Of a DNA stretch of 64,000 bases, positions 1 to 11,578 are shown one piece after another; positions within the stretch are counted from its first letter, which is position 1; the number at the start of each line of letters is the position of its first letter. Origin of the DNA: Mastigamoeba balamuthi (Eukaryota > Evosea > Mastigamoebida > Mastigamoebidae). The DNA lies in assembly GCA_902651635.1 (NCBI GenBank), contig CACRSC010001925.1, forward strand, positions 297,352-361,351. The letters run 5' to 3'. Position numbers and translations under genes: made by a program. The notes under the pieces are model-generated. The model ran no database searches. It saw only the letters and a program-made list of their open reading frames with translations, and was not told the DNA's origin.

Positions 1-3000
1 TGGTCCCGGTCCCCGGGGGCGCCGTGTGGCACCTTGGGGGTAGGGTGAGTGCCGCCGTGGTGAGGACCATGAGTGCCAGGCCTAGGATCTGCCAGGTCGC
101 CGATGCCGGGGGCCGGGACCGCCGCGCCGCGCAGCGGTGCCCGTGGTGCGCCATTGAGATTCGCGCGGGGGGGGTCTTAATCCATCGGGGGAGAAAAAAG
201 ACTCTCAGATGACAATCTCAGGGCCCTTCCATGAAAAACCCAACTTGGTCTTCCGCTCGAAGTGGACCAGGACGTAGTCGCTGACCGCAAAGTCAATCTG
301 GCCCTTGGCCCTCGCCCTGTACGTTGCCTCGATCTCCTTCCCCAGTGCCTCCTGGATTTCGCGCACCCTTGGTAACAGCGATGCTGCCTGGATTGCAGTC
401 TGGGCAGCCACCGAGAGAGGCTCGTTTCCCATTGTAGTTTCGGGCATTGCAACGTTGATTGGCAACCGGGGTGCAAACCCATGGACCACGTTCCATGGGG
501 TCATTCCCAGCGTCCTCGAGTAGCTGCAATTGATTGCCAATGCCACCAGTGCCACGATGTCTGCCCAGTTGTTGGTCGTGTTCTCCTTGTGCATAACACA
601 ATGCAGTGTAGACTCAACATCCAAGTTCTTGTGCTCCACCACACTGTGTCCTTCAGGATGTAGGGGAAGCGAGACGTGATGTCTGATATGCAGCACCCTG
701 CACATCTCGGCGAACGCCCCTGCCATGAACTCCTTGGCCCCGTCGCTGTAGAACTGGTCGACGAGCCCGTGAATGCACAGCCAGCACTTCCAAACGACCT
801 TGGCTGTCAGCTCTCCTTGCGTTGTAGCTGTCGGCTCCAATACCACCCAGTGCGAGAACCCATCATCACGAGGATGTACTTGCAGCCCCTGCTCTCCTGG
901 AATGGGCTGATGTAGTTGAGGAAAACGCTGTTGAACAGGTTGTGCGCCACCATGGTGCCCATGTCCGTGCTGTGTGGGTGCTTAGCATGCTCCTTCTGGC
1001 ACGCTGGGCACTCCCTGACCATCCTGGCCACGTCACCATCCATCCCTGGCCACTTGATAGCTGCCGAGATGCGGCACATCGTGCGCTGTACCCCGCCATG
1101 CCCTGCCATAGGATGTGAGTGCCCGAGCACAAAGAGCCTTACCAGCACCTCCACACTGGGCCTCTCATTCAGGACAATGACGTTGTCCACCAACTCGTAA
1201 GGTAGGTTCTCGATGGAGGCCCGTACTGCCTCTATCACATACATCATCACGGTCCTTGTATTCGTGTCCATCATCCCCAACCATGTCCACGAGGAAAGTC
1301 TCGACATCCTCCTCAGCAATCTCCACCAGGTGGCTCTCAACCACCTTCCCTGACTGCCACGAGATGTACTGTTCCCCTTTCTTGAGTGGAAACGACCGCG
1401 AGAAGTAGTCGCCAATGAAATTCTGCTCGCCCGGCTGGAGCACGATGATGTAGTTGAACTCCTACAAAATAACTGTCCAGCTCAGCACACAGCAGTTGAC
1501 TGACGTCTCCATCCAACGCAGGTTGTTATGGTCCGGGCAGACTACCAGGGGTCCAGAAATGTATGGTCTGGCCTTCTGCACAAGGAACACCATAGCGTAC
1601 GCCTTCTTTTCACCTGTCGTCATCTGTTGACACTCGCCAATGGTGAGCTTGTGCGAGCAGAGCAGCAGGATGCAAAGCTCGCCCGTCTCAGGATCCTGCT
1701 GAAGGACTACACCCCCGATGCCATACTCGCATGCGTCGGGGTGAATGACAATTGTAGCTCCAGGAATGGGCTGCGCCAGGATAGCCAGGGTGAGCAGCGC
1801 CATGATCACCTTGTTGAACGCCTCCTCTATGCTTGTAGTGCACTGGACCAATGTGTGCTTTGACCCCTTGCCCTCGTCAAGTGCTCTCCGCCGTGTGCTG
1901 GTCAGCAGCTCCCAGAGCGGGGCCACGATATCGGTGTAGTTGGGAATGAAGGGGGCCAGCCACTGGGCAAACCCCAGGAACGACTGAAGCATGGACATCG
2001 TGAACAGGAATACTGCATCCCACAATGGTGCCAGCCTCTTCATGTCCACCTCCACCAAGTCCTCGGTCACCACTTGCCCCAGGATGTGCATCTTCGGGAA
2101 TCCAATCTCGCACTTCTCGGCATTGAGCTTGATGTGCAGCTTCCTGCACACCTCGAGGAACTTGCGTGTGTTGAGGTAGAGCTCCTCCAACGTGGTAGCT
2201 GCCTCAATGCAGTCATCGATGTAGTTCATGAAGAACTCCATGAGGCCCTCCTTCTCAAGGATGTACTCAACTGTGTTCTGGAAGAAGGGTGCCACATTGC
2301 AGGAATCGAACGTCACCCTGGTTGGGCGGTAGACCCCAAATGGTGTGTTCAGTGCCAGGAACCTCGAGGTCTCCTCGTCGTTCTCGCCCTGCCAGTAGTC
2401 CCTCTTCCAGTCGAACTTGGCCCGATACTGCTTCCCGCTGCAGAACTTGATCATGTCACAAGTGTACCGCATCGGGTACTTGATCTTGACCATGATGGCG
2501 TTCTTCTTGCGGTAGTCTCCACACATCCAGAACACCCCAGGGCTGGACTCAGCCACTGTGATCGGGGTAGCCTCCTCCTTCCAGATCGTAGCATTCTTGA
2601 CATAGATCCCAATGGCCTCGTACTTGTCAAGCTCGCTCTTGACGAACGCCTTCTTGGTGTCCAAGAGTATGCGGTCCGACTCGTAAGGCACGTTGGCCCC
2701 CTCGAGTATGTCGATGTGGAACTTCTGTGGTAGCTGCGCAGGCTGGTCATCCAACGGGTCACAAACATCGGAAAATTCCGTGAACAGCTCGGTGAACTTT
2801 GTGCACCACTGTGGGTTTTCCATGATCAGGGGTCCCAACTTGATCGGGGGCATCATCCCCTTCTCGAACGTCCTCATGATGTTCGGCGTCGGGATGTCAA
2901 TCAGGTCTGCTGCGAGCTCGTCTCTGATGAGCTTGTTGTACATGATCACTGGTGGTGTTGTCAACGAGATCACGTAGTGCTGGGTGTCCTTCAGCCCGAT

Positions 3001-4600
3001 CAGAACGAAATCCCCTGCTGGAGTCATTGGCGTGACGAACATCACTGCGTCCTGGAACGGTGCTCCCTGCTCAAACGTGAGTGGAATGAACACAGTCAGT
3101 GTGATCAGGTCGATACTGCTATTGCTGTTCTTGAACTTGATCAGGTGGTGCAGCCTTCTGATGTAGTTCTTGAGGTTTGCCATGAATTTCTCATTCATGA
3201 AGGATTGATCAGCCCCCGGGTCGATCTGGCACTCCATCAAGCTCAGCGGGCCTGCTCCCACGTTGGCCTTGACGTAGATGTGCCACTCCTTGATCACCGA
3301 TGGTGGCTTGTAAATGAGCTTGTCCTTGACATCACAGAGCTCAAACTCCTTCGGGTTGAGCATCGTGTATGGGTTGACGTCCTCGATGTCACTTCTGTCC
3401 TTGGTAGTGAGCTTCTCGACCGTATCTGGCCCTTGCTTGGCCCCTGGCCCGTCCCTGGTCATTGCTCTGACCCGGTCTCCTTGCTCGAGCTGTGACAGCT
3501 GCACCGAGGGTGCTCCACTGTCGTCGGGGAGGTCGATGGCTCCAACCAGGACCTTGGTGGGGTTCGTTGGAGTCCGTGGGGCTTTCCTTGGGATCGGGAT
3601 CTTGATGACCTGGCAGAGTAGTGTCTGCACGAACGGGGTCGAGAACGTGCCCTTCTTGTTCATGCTGGTCTGCCACTTCACTGCCTGGCACTCCATTTTC
3701 CCGTGGCTCTTGCTCCCACAGACGAAACAGCGATGGTCTGCCAAGAGCTTGTCCTGGTCCTTCAACATGAGGAACGTCCTGACCGTGCCGTCCTCCAGGA
3801 TCTTGAACCTGCCGAACTCGCTCTTGGCCAGAGGTATGTGGGTCATTGATGAGGCAGCTGCTGCGAGCGTAATCAAGGTAGCCTGCTTCGGCTTGCTCGT
3901 CTTGTCTCTTCTTGGCTCCTTCTTGGACTGGTGGTCCGGCTTCTTCCTGTCATTGTCCGATCTGCCCTTGGGCCCAGACTTGTACATGTACCCGTGTGAT
4001 ATGAGCATGTCCTCGGCCCTCGCGATGTCAATGGTGGCCTTCTTGATGGTTTCGAGATTTTCCTGCTTGAGGTCCAGGCGGTCGTAGAGGCGACGCCTGA
4101 TGAGGCCCTTGCCAAACCCGCGCCGGTAGAGTCGAATTTGCATGGCCTCCAAGAGGTTCAGCGCTCTTGCGACCTGGTCCAGACAGAGCTGGTACTCAAT
4201 CACCAACATGAGGTAGGACTGCTGTGTGCCCTGGTCACTGGGCTTGTGGTACGTGATGAGCTGTCCCGCAATTTCCAGAACTGTGGAAATTTCTGCAGGA
4301 CGTGACATCTCCAGGAGCTGCGGGGCGGCGTGTGTGACATCACGTGCCAGGGTTTTGCCACTGAGGACCTTGTAGAGCAACTGGATCGCCAGCGAGACCA
4401 CAGTGTTCATGGGCAGTTGCTTCAGGTCGACCTCTGGAACGAATGCTGCGGCCCTTGCCTCGATGTCACGAATCCAGTGGAACACCTCCTGGAATCAGTC
4501 CGACCTGAGGATGAGGTCCTCCCAGTGCCCCAGTAAATGTGGACTGCGGTCATGGTCGTGGCCAATGTCCACAGGGTGGCTGGTCGTGGGGAACGAAAGG
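1..4600 (-). mobile_element. Decayed Ty3/gypsy-type LTR retroelement
   Basis: Read right to left on the minus strand, this element has a gag-like region ending in a CCHC zinc knuckle (CFVCGSKSHGKMEC), an aspartic-protease-like segment, a reverse transcriptase with the YIDD box, an RNase H segment, and then an integrase with its H2C2 zinc-binding region, core and a C-terminal basic domain. This order, with integrase after RNase H, is typical of the Ty3/gypsy family. The element is a fossil: its coding capacity is broken about two or three times, mainly in the integrase part. It runs to or past the left edge of the window. I could not identify terminal repeats, because only about 200 bases lie beyond the integrase and no matching copy is visible at the right end. 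Large parts remain open, which suggests moderate age. Confidence 0.88.
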
Positions 4601-5195
4601 TGGACCACAATGGTCCGACGATCGGGACGGGTAGTAGTTCTGGCCAATGGTGGCTGAAACTGCCCTAGTGCCCACGGTGGCATGTCCCACCAAAATAAAG
4701 CCCAAAGCACTTTGTAGGGAACTGTGTGAGGAATGTAAAACAACGAACTGTTTTGGTCTGACGTGTGTGTGCGAGGTGAATCATCCTGTCAGTGAAATGA
4801 CAGTGGTGAAGTGGCACGGCCACGTGGCTGGCAGTGGTGAAGTGACATGGCCACGTGGCACGGGCCACGACAGAACTGATAAAAAATGTGTACCACTCTG
4901 CTCCAGCAAAAATGATTCAGGGTTTTTGATAAGATCATTCAGGAATCAGATTTAGCACACTTAGAGTACATCATTACATGTTTGAAAACTGGGAATCGGA
5001 ATTTCTTGACCCAACTATGCAGTGATCCAGCTCTAAGTACCAAGAGAGATAAAGGAAAAGAAACAGGAAGAAACTGCCAAGAGACGGGAGGGAATGCACT
5101 TTTGGGACTGGTAGGACACAGCTGCAGTGTCTGGGGACCACTGGCAGCACACTCACCCTTCTGCCAGCTGAACTGCAACAGAGAGTGAGGGGTTT
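4601..5195. other. Intergenic DNA, no gene seen
   Basis: This stretch lies between the retroelement and the first PAN gene. It has only short spurious open frames. Its left part could hold the untranslated leader or terminal repeat of the retroelement, but no duplicate is present in the window to prove that. Confidence 0.5.
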
Positions 5196-5252
5196 ATCTG
5201 CTAAAATAGTTGTGCAAAGGGATCACCTCGGCCCTGCCCCCCCTGGTTAGGT
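5196..5252. repeat. Dispersed repeat, copy 1 of 2
   Basis: The core ATCACCTCGGCCCTG, flanked by AAAGG on the left and a C-run plus TGGT on the right, recurs at 31,807-31,856 with only a few differences over about 30 bases. The two copies are 26 kb apart in different intergenic regions. It may be the end of an unidentified mobile element. Confidence 0.5.
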
Positions 5253-5309
5253 CTTAGTTCATTCCTTTTTGGCTGGATCAATCGGAATAGTACTGCTTAT
5301 GAATTAGTT

Positions 5310-5766
5310 CTGAAAACTACTGGACATAGAATGCTCAATAGAGATGTTAACATTCCGGTACTAATGTTGCAATACATGACCAGCATCACCCTGTTCACAG
5401 ATTGAGCCCAGATATTTCAGACGGTGTTGATTTTTCTTCTGGACTGGATTTTTTCGGGCCCTCTGGTGTACGGTTCGAAATTCAGACGATATTAATATCT
5501 AGACACTGTCTGGCAGTTTTCACAGACATCGCCAGGTAACAAGGCCTCGTGCGACACGTACTGTTGTTGCGAGTCCCGCGTGCCTCTAAGGGTGTTGTAG
5601 TGTACCGCTGAGACTTCGGACAGCCTTCAGTCAGATCACCGACCGGCCGCTTTGCGACTACATCTTTCTCTGTCGTGAGCGCCTCCCGCCCCCCCGGCGT
5701 GTCCCCCGAGTTGCGCGTGTCCATCCATTTTTGAAAGGCTCACCCAGCAGGCAAAACTCCACGCAG
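5310..5766 (+). promoter_or_regulatory. Duplicated upstream block of PAN gene 1
   Basis: This 5' flank aligns with 8,668-9,107 upstream of the second PAN gene. Shared stretches include GAAAACTACTGG, GACACGTACTGTTG, TGCCTCTAAGGGTGTTG and CCATTTTTGAAAG just before the start codon. Conservation of the non-coding flank shows that the whole gene with its promoter was duplicated. The TTTTTGAAAG block at about 5,728 is also found before a third PAN gene near 63.43 kb, which makes it a good candidate for a promoter or leader element. Confidence 0.65.
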
Positions 5767-7941
5767 ATGCACCGCTTAGCAGCGCTGTCGGCACTGGTGC
5801 TGTGCGCAGCTGCAGCTCCGTCAGCGGGCTGCGCCGAGAACACGTGCTTCGACAGCAGTAGCAGAACGAGCCACGCGTGGTCCTCCCAGGCGTCGCCGAG
5901 CGCCGTCGAGTGCCAGGTCCTCTGCCTCACGACCAGCCAGTGCTCGGGGTACTCGTACGGCGACGGGACCTGCACCCTGTGGAGGGGCCAGCTGGACCGG
6001 CTGTCCCTGATGCCACACACCGGCCTCTGCTCAGCGCCGGTCTACTGCCTGCCCAACACCGACTACAACTACGCCGGCGACATCGTGGTCCTCAACAACG
6101 CCACCACCGACAGGGCCTGCGCGGCAGCCTGCCTGCGCAACGCAGAGTGCACGGGCATCACGCTGCGCCCGGACAGCGGCCAGTGCATCCTCAAGCGCAG
6201 ACCGTTCTCGGAGACCTCGCTGGCGAGCTCGGCGGGGTGGTGCTCAGCCCCGCTGCTCTGCGTGCACGACACGGACTACAACGCAGGACAGGAGCTGCGC
6301 ACGGTGGCCATCGACGGCAGCCTCGCGTGCGCCAGGAGGTGCATGGTCACCGACGGCTGCTCAGGCTACACCATCGACGCCGCCTCGGGGGCCTGCGCGC
6401 TTAGGAGGGGCATCGCCACCACTGGCTCTCTGGTGCCCCGCCCTGGCAGCTGCTCGGCACCCCTGTACTGCACGGCCAACACCGACTACAACTACTACAA
6501 GGACATGGAGCTCGTGCAGACCGAGGACGACAGGATGTGCGCGCACAGGTGCATGACGACGACCAACTGCACGGGCATCACCTTCGCCCCCGACCGCGGC
6601 AGCTGCATCCTCAAGGGGGGCGCGCACACCCTGAGCTCGTCCTACACGAACCCCGGGTGGTGCTCGGCTGCACTGTACTGCACGGCCAACACGGACTACA
6701 ACTACTACAAGGACATGGGGGTCATCCAGACGGAGGACGACAGGGTCTGCGCACGCAAGTGCATGCAGACGACCAACTGCACGGGCATCACCTTCGCCCC
6801 CGACCGCAACAGCTGCATCCTCAAGGGGGGCGCGCACACCCCGAGCTCGTCCTACACGAACCCTGGATGGTGCTCGGCGCCCCTGTACTGCACGGCCAAC
6901 ACGGACTACAACTACCTGGGAGACATAGAGGTCATCCAGACGGCCGACGACAGGGTCTGCGCGCGCAAGTGCATGCAGACGACAAACTGCACGGGCATCA
7001 CATTCGCCCCCGACCGCAACAGCTGCATCCTCAAGAAGGGCGCTAACACCCTGACCTCGTCCTACCCGAGTCCCGGGTGGTGCTCGGCCGCGCTGTACTG
7101 CACTGCCAACACCGACTACAACGCAGGCCACGACGTGGGCGGTGCGCCGCTGGCGCTGGCGGACGACAGGGTCTGCGCCGCGCGCTGCATGGCCACCGAC
7201 GGGTGCACGGGCATCGCTATGCTCCCCGGTGGCCTGTGTGCCCTCAGGGGCGGCCCCACCAGCAGATCCTCGACGCTCGACAGTACCGGCACCTGCTCTG
7301 CCCCGCTGCACTGCTTCGCCAACACCGACTACAACCCGGGCAACAGCATCCGCTGTGAGGCGCAGGTGGCCCCCAACGACCACGTCTGCGCCATGGCCTG
7401 CATGGCAACCGACGGCTGCACGGGCTACGCGGTCGACACTCTCGCGGGGCTGTGCTGCCTGAGGGCGGGCAACGCGTCACAAGCATCGATGCCCCGGCGG
7501 CCTGCCGTCTGCGGGGCGCCGCTCACGTGCACGCCCAACACGGACGCCACTGGCAGCGGTGGCCACCTGCTGCTCGAGAACATTGGAGATGACAGGCTGT
7601 GCGCCGCAGAGTGCATGTACCTCGACGTGTGCACTGCGTTCACGTTCGACGCTGCGCACAGGACCTGCGCGCTCTCGGTCGGCGCCCGCACGACCACGAG
7701 GGCGCCGGGACTGTGCACCGCGGAGCTGGGATGCAGGCCCAACAGAGGCAGGAAGGGGACGGTCCTCGCCACGTCGCCAGAGCTCAGGAGCAACGACCGG
7801 GCGTGCAGCTCTCTGTGCGCTGCAGCTAGCGAATGCACCGCCTACTCCGTCAACGAGTCGCTCTGCGTCCTGTTCTCGGGGGCCACGGTAGAAGTAACCG
7901 AGAGGGGGACGTGCTCCGCGGCGACGGTCAGCCACGGCTAA
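5767..7941 (+). CDS. Secreted PAN/Apple-like repeat protein, 10 modules
   Basis: This is a single-exon gene for 724 residues. The start is the ATG of MHRLAALSALVLCAAAA, which gives a clear signal peptide; the frame is open upstream but has no better start. After the signal peptide come ten cysteine-rich modules of about 70 residues. Each begins near C-S-A-x-L-Y-C-x-x-N-T-D-Y-N, followed by D-D-R-V-C-A-x-x-C-M, a C-T-G-I box and a final C-x-L. The pattern resembles PAN/Apple domains, which bind proteins or sugars outside the cell. Modules 4-6 are nearly identical, so they expanded recently. No membrane segment or GPI tail is visible, so the protein is probably secreted. The paralogue at 9,108-11,072 has nine modules. 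The ligand is unknown. Confidence 0.85.
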   Translation: MHRLAALSALVLCAAAAPSAGCAENTCFDSSSRTSHAWSSQASPSAVECQVLCLTTSQCSGYSYGDGTCTLWRGQLDRLSLMPHTGLCSAPVYCLPNTDYNYAGDIVVLNNATTDRACAAACLRNAECTGITLRPDSGQCILKRRPFSETSLASSAGWCSAPLLCVHDTDYNAGQELRTVAIDGSLACARRCMVTDGCSGYTIDAASGACALRRGIATTGSLVPRPGSCSAPLYCTANTDYNYYKDMELVQTEDDRMCAHRCMTTTNCTGITFAPDRGSCILKGGAHTLSSSYTNPGWCSAALYCTANTDYNYYKDMGVIQTEDDRVCARKCMQTTNCTGITFAPDRNSCILKGGAHTPSSSYTNPGWCSAPLYCTANTDYNYLGDIEVIQTADDRVCARKCMQTTNCTGITFAPDRNSCILKKGANTLTSSYPSPGWCSAALYCTANTDYNAGHDVGGAPLALADDRVCAARCMATDGCTGIAMLPGGLCALRGGPTSRSSTLDSTGTCSAPLHCFANTDYNPGNSIRCEAQVAPNDHVCAMACMATDGCTGYAVDTLAGLCCLRAGNASQASMPRRPAVCGAPLTCTPNTDATGSGGHLLLENIGDDRLCAAECMYLDVCTAFTFDAAHRTCALSVGARTTTRAPGLCTAELGCRPNRGRKGTVLATSPELRSNDRACSSLCAAASECTAYSVNESLCVLFSGATVEVTERGTCSAATVSHG

Positions 7942-8106
7942 AAACACCAGCCATGAACAAAAACGGAGTGATGTTGGGTCCCGTTTTCCCACAGCATCAC
8001 CCGGCATACTTCCCCACACTTCCCTGACCTTCTAGCCACACGTCTGAAGGCTTCTTCCTCAATGGTAGTGAAATGGGATTTCAAATCGTGTTCTTTTGCT
8101 CAAAGC
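7942..8106 (+). repeat. Duplicated 3' flank of PAN gene 1
   Basis: The DNA after the stop codon, from CCATGAACAAAAACGGAGTG onward, matches 11,067-11,229 after PAN gene 2. It includes ACAGCATCACCCGGCATACT and the run ending TCGTGTTCTTTT. It probably contains the 3' untranslated region. It is part of the tandem duplication unit. Confidence 0.75.
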
Positions 8107-8153
8107 GTCACTCATCACAACCCCTTACATGACGATACAACTTTGGGAAAAAG

Positions 8154-8330
8154 ACCACTGGCGTGTTCATTGAAAAGGCGTACCTGAACAGCCCAGTCCC
8201 GCCTCCGCCCAGTGTGCCCCCTCTACCCGCCCTCACGTGCAGTCCACCAACAGCCATGCAGTATGCCAGCACAGTGCATGCTTCCACGGTGAGTGCATGC
8301 TGTTCCCTCTGAGCTCCGTGCACTCGCACC
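8154..8330 (+). pseudogene. Relic of the 5' end of the RasGEF gene
   Basis: This segment aligns with 11,441-11,650, which covers the leader and first codons of the downstream RasGEF gene. The clearest shared run is TCCCGCCTCCGCCCAGTGTG, followed by the matching pair GAGTGCATGCTGTTCCC / GAGTGCACGCTGTTCCC and GAGCTCCG. About 30 bases are missing in the middle. The ATG is kept, but the frame after it reaches a stop within about 20 codons. The segment is best read as the edge of the tandem duplication: the unit contained the PAN gene plus the start of RasGEF, and this truncated copy then decayed. Confidence 0.75.
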
Positions 8331-8667
8331 TTAATACCATCTCACAATCTTCATTTTCATTAAAGTGCTTTCCATCTTTGTTGATATTCCAACTACATCT
8401 GCCAACTCCAACAACGCTACTATCAATTATGTTTACAAATAGTCCTTTATTTGCCATATTTGTTTAAAGAGCCGAATGTAATGCAAAATAGGTATAGATT
8501 CAACACAAAGCAATAACAGATCACTTACTTGGCCTCAGCCCTTTAAATTGTTCATTTATTGCATGTATAATGACCAATTTGTGATGATCGTCTTCTTCCT
8601 CATTTGTTTGGTCTATAAGATTTAGTTGTAGGTAGCAAATCATCCTCACAGGCAGGCACTCACATAG
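8331..8667. other. Intergenic AT-rich DNA
   Basis: This lies between the RasGEF relic and the duplicated promoter of PAN gene 2. No gene, RNA or repeat could be recognised. Composition is AT-rich, as in other intergenic parts of the window. Confidence 0.5.
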
Positions 8668-9107
8668 ATGAAAACTACTGGGCATAGAGTACTAAATCGA
8701 GATGCTTAATTTCTGGTTATGCCAATGCAATGCAGCATCAGAATGTTCACATATTGTTCCCAGATTTTTCGGATGGTGATCATTTTTCTCAGGGCATGGA
8801 TTTTCATGCGCTCTACGGTTCGAAATACAGACGGTATCTAGATACTGCGTCTGCCAGTTTCACAGACAGCGCCTGGGGACAAGGCCTCTCGTGGGACACG
8901 TACTGTTGCTGCGAGTCCCGCATGCCTCTAAGGGTGTTGCAGTGTGCCGTCCAGTTCTGGGACTTCATACAACCATCAGTCAGTTCGCTTGCCTACCCTT
9001 CTTCTATGTCGTGACCCAAGTGCCCCCGGTGTCCCCCGTGTTGCGCGTGTCCTTCCATTTTTGAAAGTCTCGCAATTCCTTTGCTTCTTAACCAAAGCTC
9101 CACACAG
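8668..9107 (+). promoter_or_regulatory. Duplicated upstream block of PAN gene 2
   Basis: This is the counterpart of 5,310-5,766. Shared blocks include GAAAACTACTGGGCATAGAG, TACGGTTCGAAAT, GGACACGTACTGTTG and CCATTTTTGAAAGTCTC, the last ending about 37 bases before the start codon. The blocks are separated by diverged sequence, which points to an old duplication with selected islands, or simply to partial decay. Confidence 0.6.
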
Positions 9108-11072
9108 ATGCACCGTGTAGCAGCGCTGTCGGCAATGGTGCTGTGCACAGCTGCAGCCCCACCAGCGAGCTGCGTCGAGAACACGAGCTTGGACAGCATC
9201 TTGAACACCGTGATGCTCGCCCGGAAGTTGCTGAGCACCGTCGAGTGCCAGGTCCTCTGCCTCACGACGTCATGGTGCCATGGGTACTCGTACGGCAACG
9301 GGACCTGCACCCTGTGGAGGGGCCAGCCGGACCGGCTGTCCCTGGTGCCCCACACTGGCCTCTGCTTAGCGCTGCTCTACTGCCTGCCCAACACCAACTA
9401 CAACTACACCGGCGACATCGTGGTCCTCAATGCCACCACTGACAGGGCCTGCGCGGCAGCCTGTCTGTGCAACGCAGAGTGCACGGGCATCACGCTGCAT
9501 CCTGACAACGGCCAGTGCGTCCTCAAGTGCGGACCATTCTCAGAGACCTCTCTGGTGAGATCGGCAGGGTTGTGCTCAGCCCCGCTGCTCTGCGAGCACG
9601 ACACGGACTTTAACGCAGGGCAGGAGCTGCGAACGGTGGCCATCGATGGCAGCCTCGCGTGTGCCAGGAGGTGCATGATCACCGATGGCTGCACGGGCTA
9701 CACCGTCGACGCCGCCTTGGGTACCTGTGTGCTGAGGAAGGGCATCGCCACCACTGGCTCTCTGGTGCCCCGCCCTGGCAGCTGCTCGGCACTCCTGTAC
9801 TGCATGGCCAACACCGGCTACAACTACCTTCCCACCATGAAGACCATCCAGACGGAGGACGACAGGATGTGCACGCACAGGTGCATGACGACGACAAACT
9901 GCACGGGCTTCTCGTTCTCCCCCAACCTCGGCAGCTGCTTCCTCCAGAGGGGAGCACACACCCCGAAGTCGTCCTATGCGAGCCCCTGGGATTGCTCAGC
10001 AGCTCTGTACTGCGAAGCCAACACAGACTACAACTACATGCAAGACATGAAGGTCATCCAGACGGCTGATGACAGGGTCTGCGCGCGAAAGTGCATGCAA
10101 ACGCATGGCTGCACGGGCATCACCTTCGCCCCCAACCGCAACAGCTGCATCCTCAAGAGGGGCGCAAACACCCTGACCTCGTCCTACACGAACCCCGGGT
10201 GGTGCTCAGCCGCGCTGTACTGCAGACCAGACACGGACTACAATGCAGGCCATGACGTGGGCGGTGCGCCGCTGGCGCTGGCGGACGACAGGGTCTGCGC
10301 CGTGCGCTGCATGGCCACCGACGGGTGCACGGGCATCGCTATGCTCCCCGGTGGCCTGTGTGCCCTCAGGGGCGGCCCCACCAGCAAATCCTCTACGACC
10401 GACAGTACCGGCACCTGCTCTGCCTCACTGCACTGCTTCGCCAACACCGACTACAACCCGGGCAACAGCATCTGCTGTGAGGTGCAGGTGGCCCCCAACG
10501 ACCATGCTTGCGCCATGGCCTGCATGGCCACTGACGGCTGCACGGGCTACATGGTCGACTCGCTCGCGGGGCTGTGCTGCCTGAAGGCGGGCCCGCGGGC
10601 ATCGCTGTACCGGCGGCCTGCCATCTGCGGGGCGCCGCTCACGTGCACGCCCAACATGGACGCCACTGGCAGCGGTGGCCACCTGCTGCTCGAGAACATT
10701 GCCGATGACAGGCTGTGTGCCGCAGAGTGCATGGACTTCGACGTGTGCACTGCGTTCACGTTTGACACTGCGCACAGGACCTGCGCGCTCTCGGTCGGCG
10801 TGCTCTCGACCACGAGGGCGCCAGGACTGTGCACCGCGAAGCTGGGGTGCAGGCCAAACAGAGGCAGGAAGGGGAAGGTCTTCGCCACGTCATCAGAGCT
10901 CAGGAGCAACGACCTCGGGTGCAGCTCTGTGTGCGCTGTAATGAGTGATTGCATGGCCTACTCGGTCAACACGTCGCTCTGCGTCCTGTTCATGGGGGCC
11001 ACGGTGGAAACTACCCAGAGGGGGACGTGCTCCGCGGCGACGGTCAGCCACGGCAAACAACACGAGCCATGA
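9108..11072 (+). CDS. Secreted PAN/Apple-like repeat protein, 9 modules
   Basis: This is the tandem paralogue of the gene at 5,767, single exon, 654 residues, starting MHRVAALSAMVLCTAAAPPA with a signal peptide. It carries nine cysteine-rich modules of about 70 residues with the same C-S-A-x-L-Y-C and D-D-R-x-C-x-x-x-C pattern; one of the near-identical central modules of the first gene is missing. The N-terminal module has diverged (SILNTVMLARKLLSTVECQV) and lost the cysteine found in the first gene at C-F-D. The frame is fully open, so it is probably still functional. It is likely secreted and has the same unknown ligand class as its paralogue. Confidence 0.83.
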   Translation: MHRVAALSAMVLCTAAAPPASCVENTSLDSILNTVMLARKLLSTVECQVLCLTTSWCHGYSYGNGTCTLWRGQPDRLSLVPHTGLCLALLYCLPNTNYNYTGDIVVLNATTDRACAAACLCNAECTGITLHPDNGQCVLKCGPFSETSLVRSAGLCSAPLLCEHDTDFNAGQELRTVAIDGSLACARRCMITDGCTGYTVDAALGTCVLRKGIATTGSLVPRPGSCSALLYCMANTGYNYLPTMKTIQTEDDRMCTHRCMTTTNCTGFSFSPNLGSCFLQRGAHTPKSSYASPWDCSAALYCEANTDYNYMQDMKVIQTADDRVCARKCMQTHGCTGITFAPNRNSCILKRGANTLTSSYTNPGWCSAALYCRPDTDYNAGHDVGGAPLALADDRVCAVRCMATDGCTGIAMLPGGLCALRGGPTSKSSTTDSTGTCSASLHCFANTDYNPGNSICCEVQVAPNDHACAMACMATDGCTGYMVDSLAGLCCLKAGPRASLYRRPAICGAPLTCTPNMDATGSGGHLLLENIADDRLCAAECMDFDVCTAFTFDTAHRTCALSVGVLSTTRAPGLCTAKLGCRPNRGRKGKVFATSSELRSNDLGCSSVCAVMSDCMAYSVNTSLCVLFMGATVETTQRGTCSAATVSHGKQHEP

Positions 11073-11229
11073 ACAAAAACGGAGTGATGTTCTGGGTCCT
11101 GTTGTCCCACAGCATCACCCGGCATACTTCCCCACACTTCCCTGACCTTCTAGCCACACGTCTGAAGGCCTCTTCCTCATTGGTAGTGAAATGGGATGAC
11201 AAATCGTGTTCTTTTCTTGCTCAGAGTGT
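11067..11229 (+). repeat. Duplicated 3' flank of PAN gene 2
   Basis: This matches the flank after PAN gene 1 at 7,950-8,106 almost base for base. Similarity ends near the CTCAAAGCG/CTCAGAGTG point. Beyond it, this copy leads into the intact RasGEF promoter, while the other leads into the RasGEF relic. Confidence 0.75.
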
Positions 11230-11578
11230 TTTCCTTGGTAATTGGAATTCGATGTTTCCTTTCCCTTCATGATACCACTCCCCAGATCTATCGAGCTAAA
11301 AGAACTCCCCAGGGGTCTACGAAAAGTTGATGCCTTTTTGCCATGGTCGGAGTGGTATCGTTTGATCCACAAGAGAGATTTCAGATTTACAAAGATATTC
11401 GAGATTTGATCTGTTCATTATTTACCTCGTAACGAAATGAAGACCGGCGTCTACATTCAGAAGGCGCACCTGGACAGCCCGGTCCCGCCTCCGCCCAGTG
11501 TGCCCCCTCCGCCCCTTCTCGCCCCCGCCCCGCGCGCTGCCCAACCCGACGACCCCCGTGCGCCCCGCAGCGGCGGAG

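Noticed and set aside
6361-7383. Minus-strand open frame of 340 codons inside PAN gene 1
   Set aside because: Its repeats mirror the PAN modules. It has no start context, no domain and the composition of an antisense shadow.
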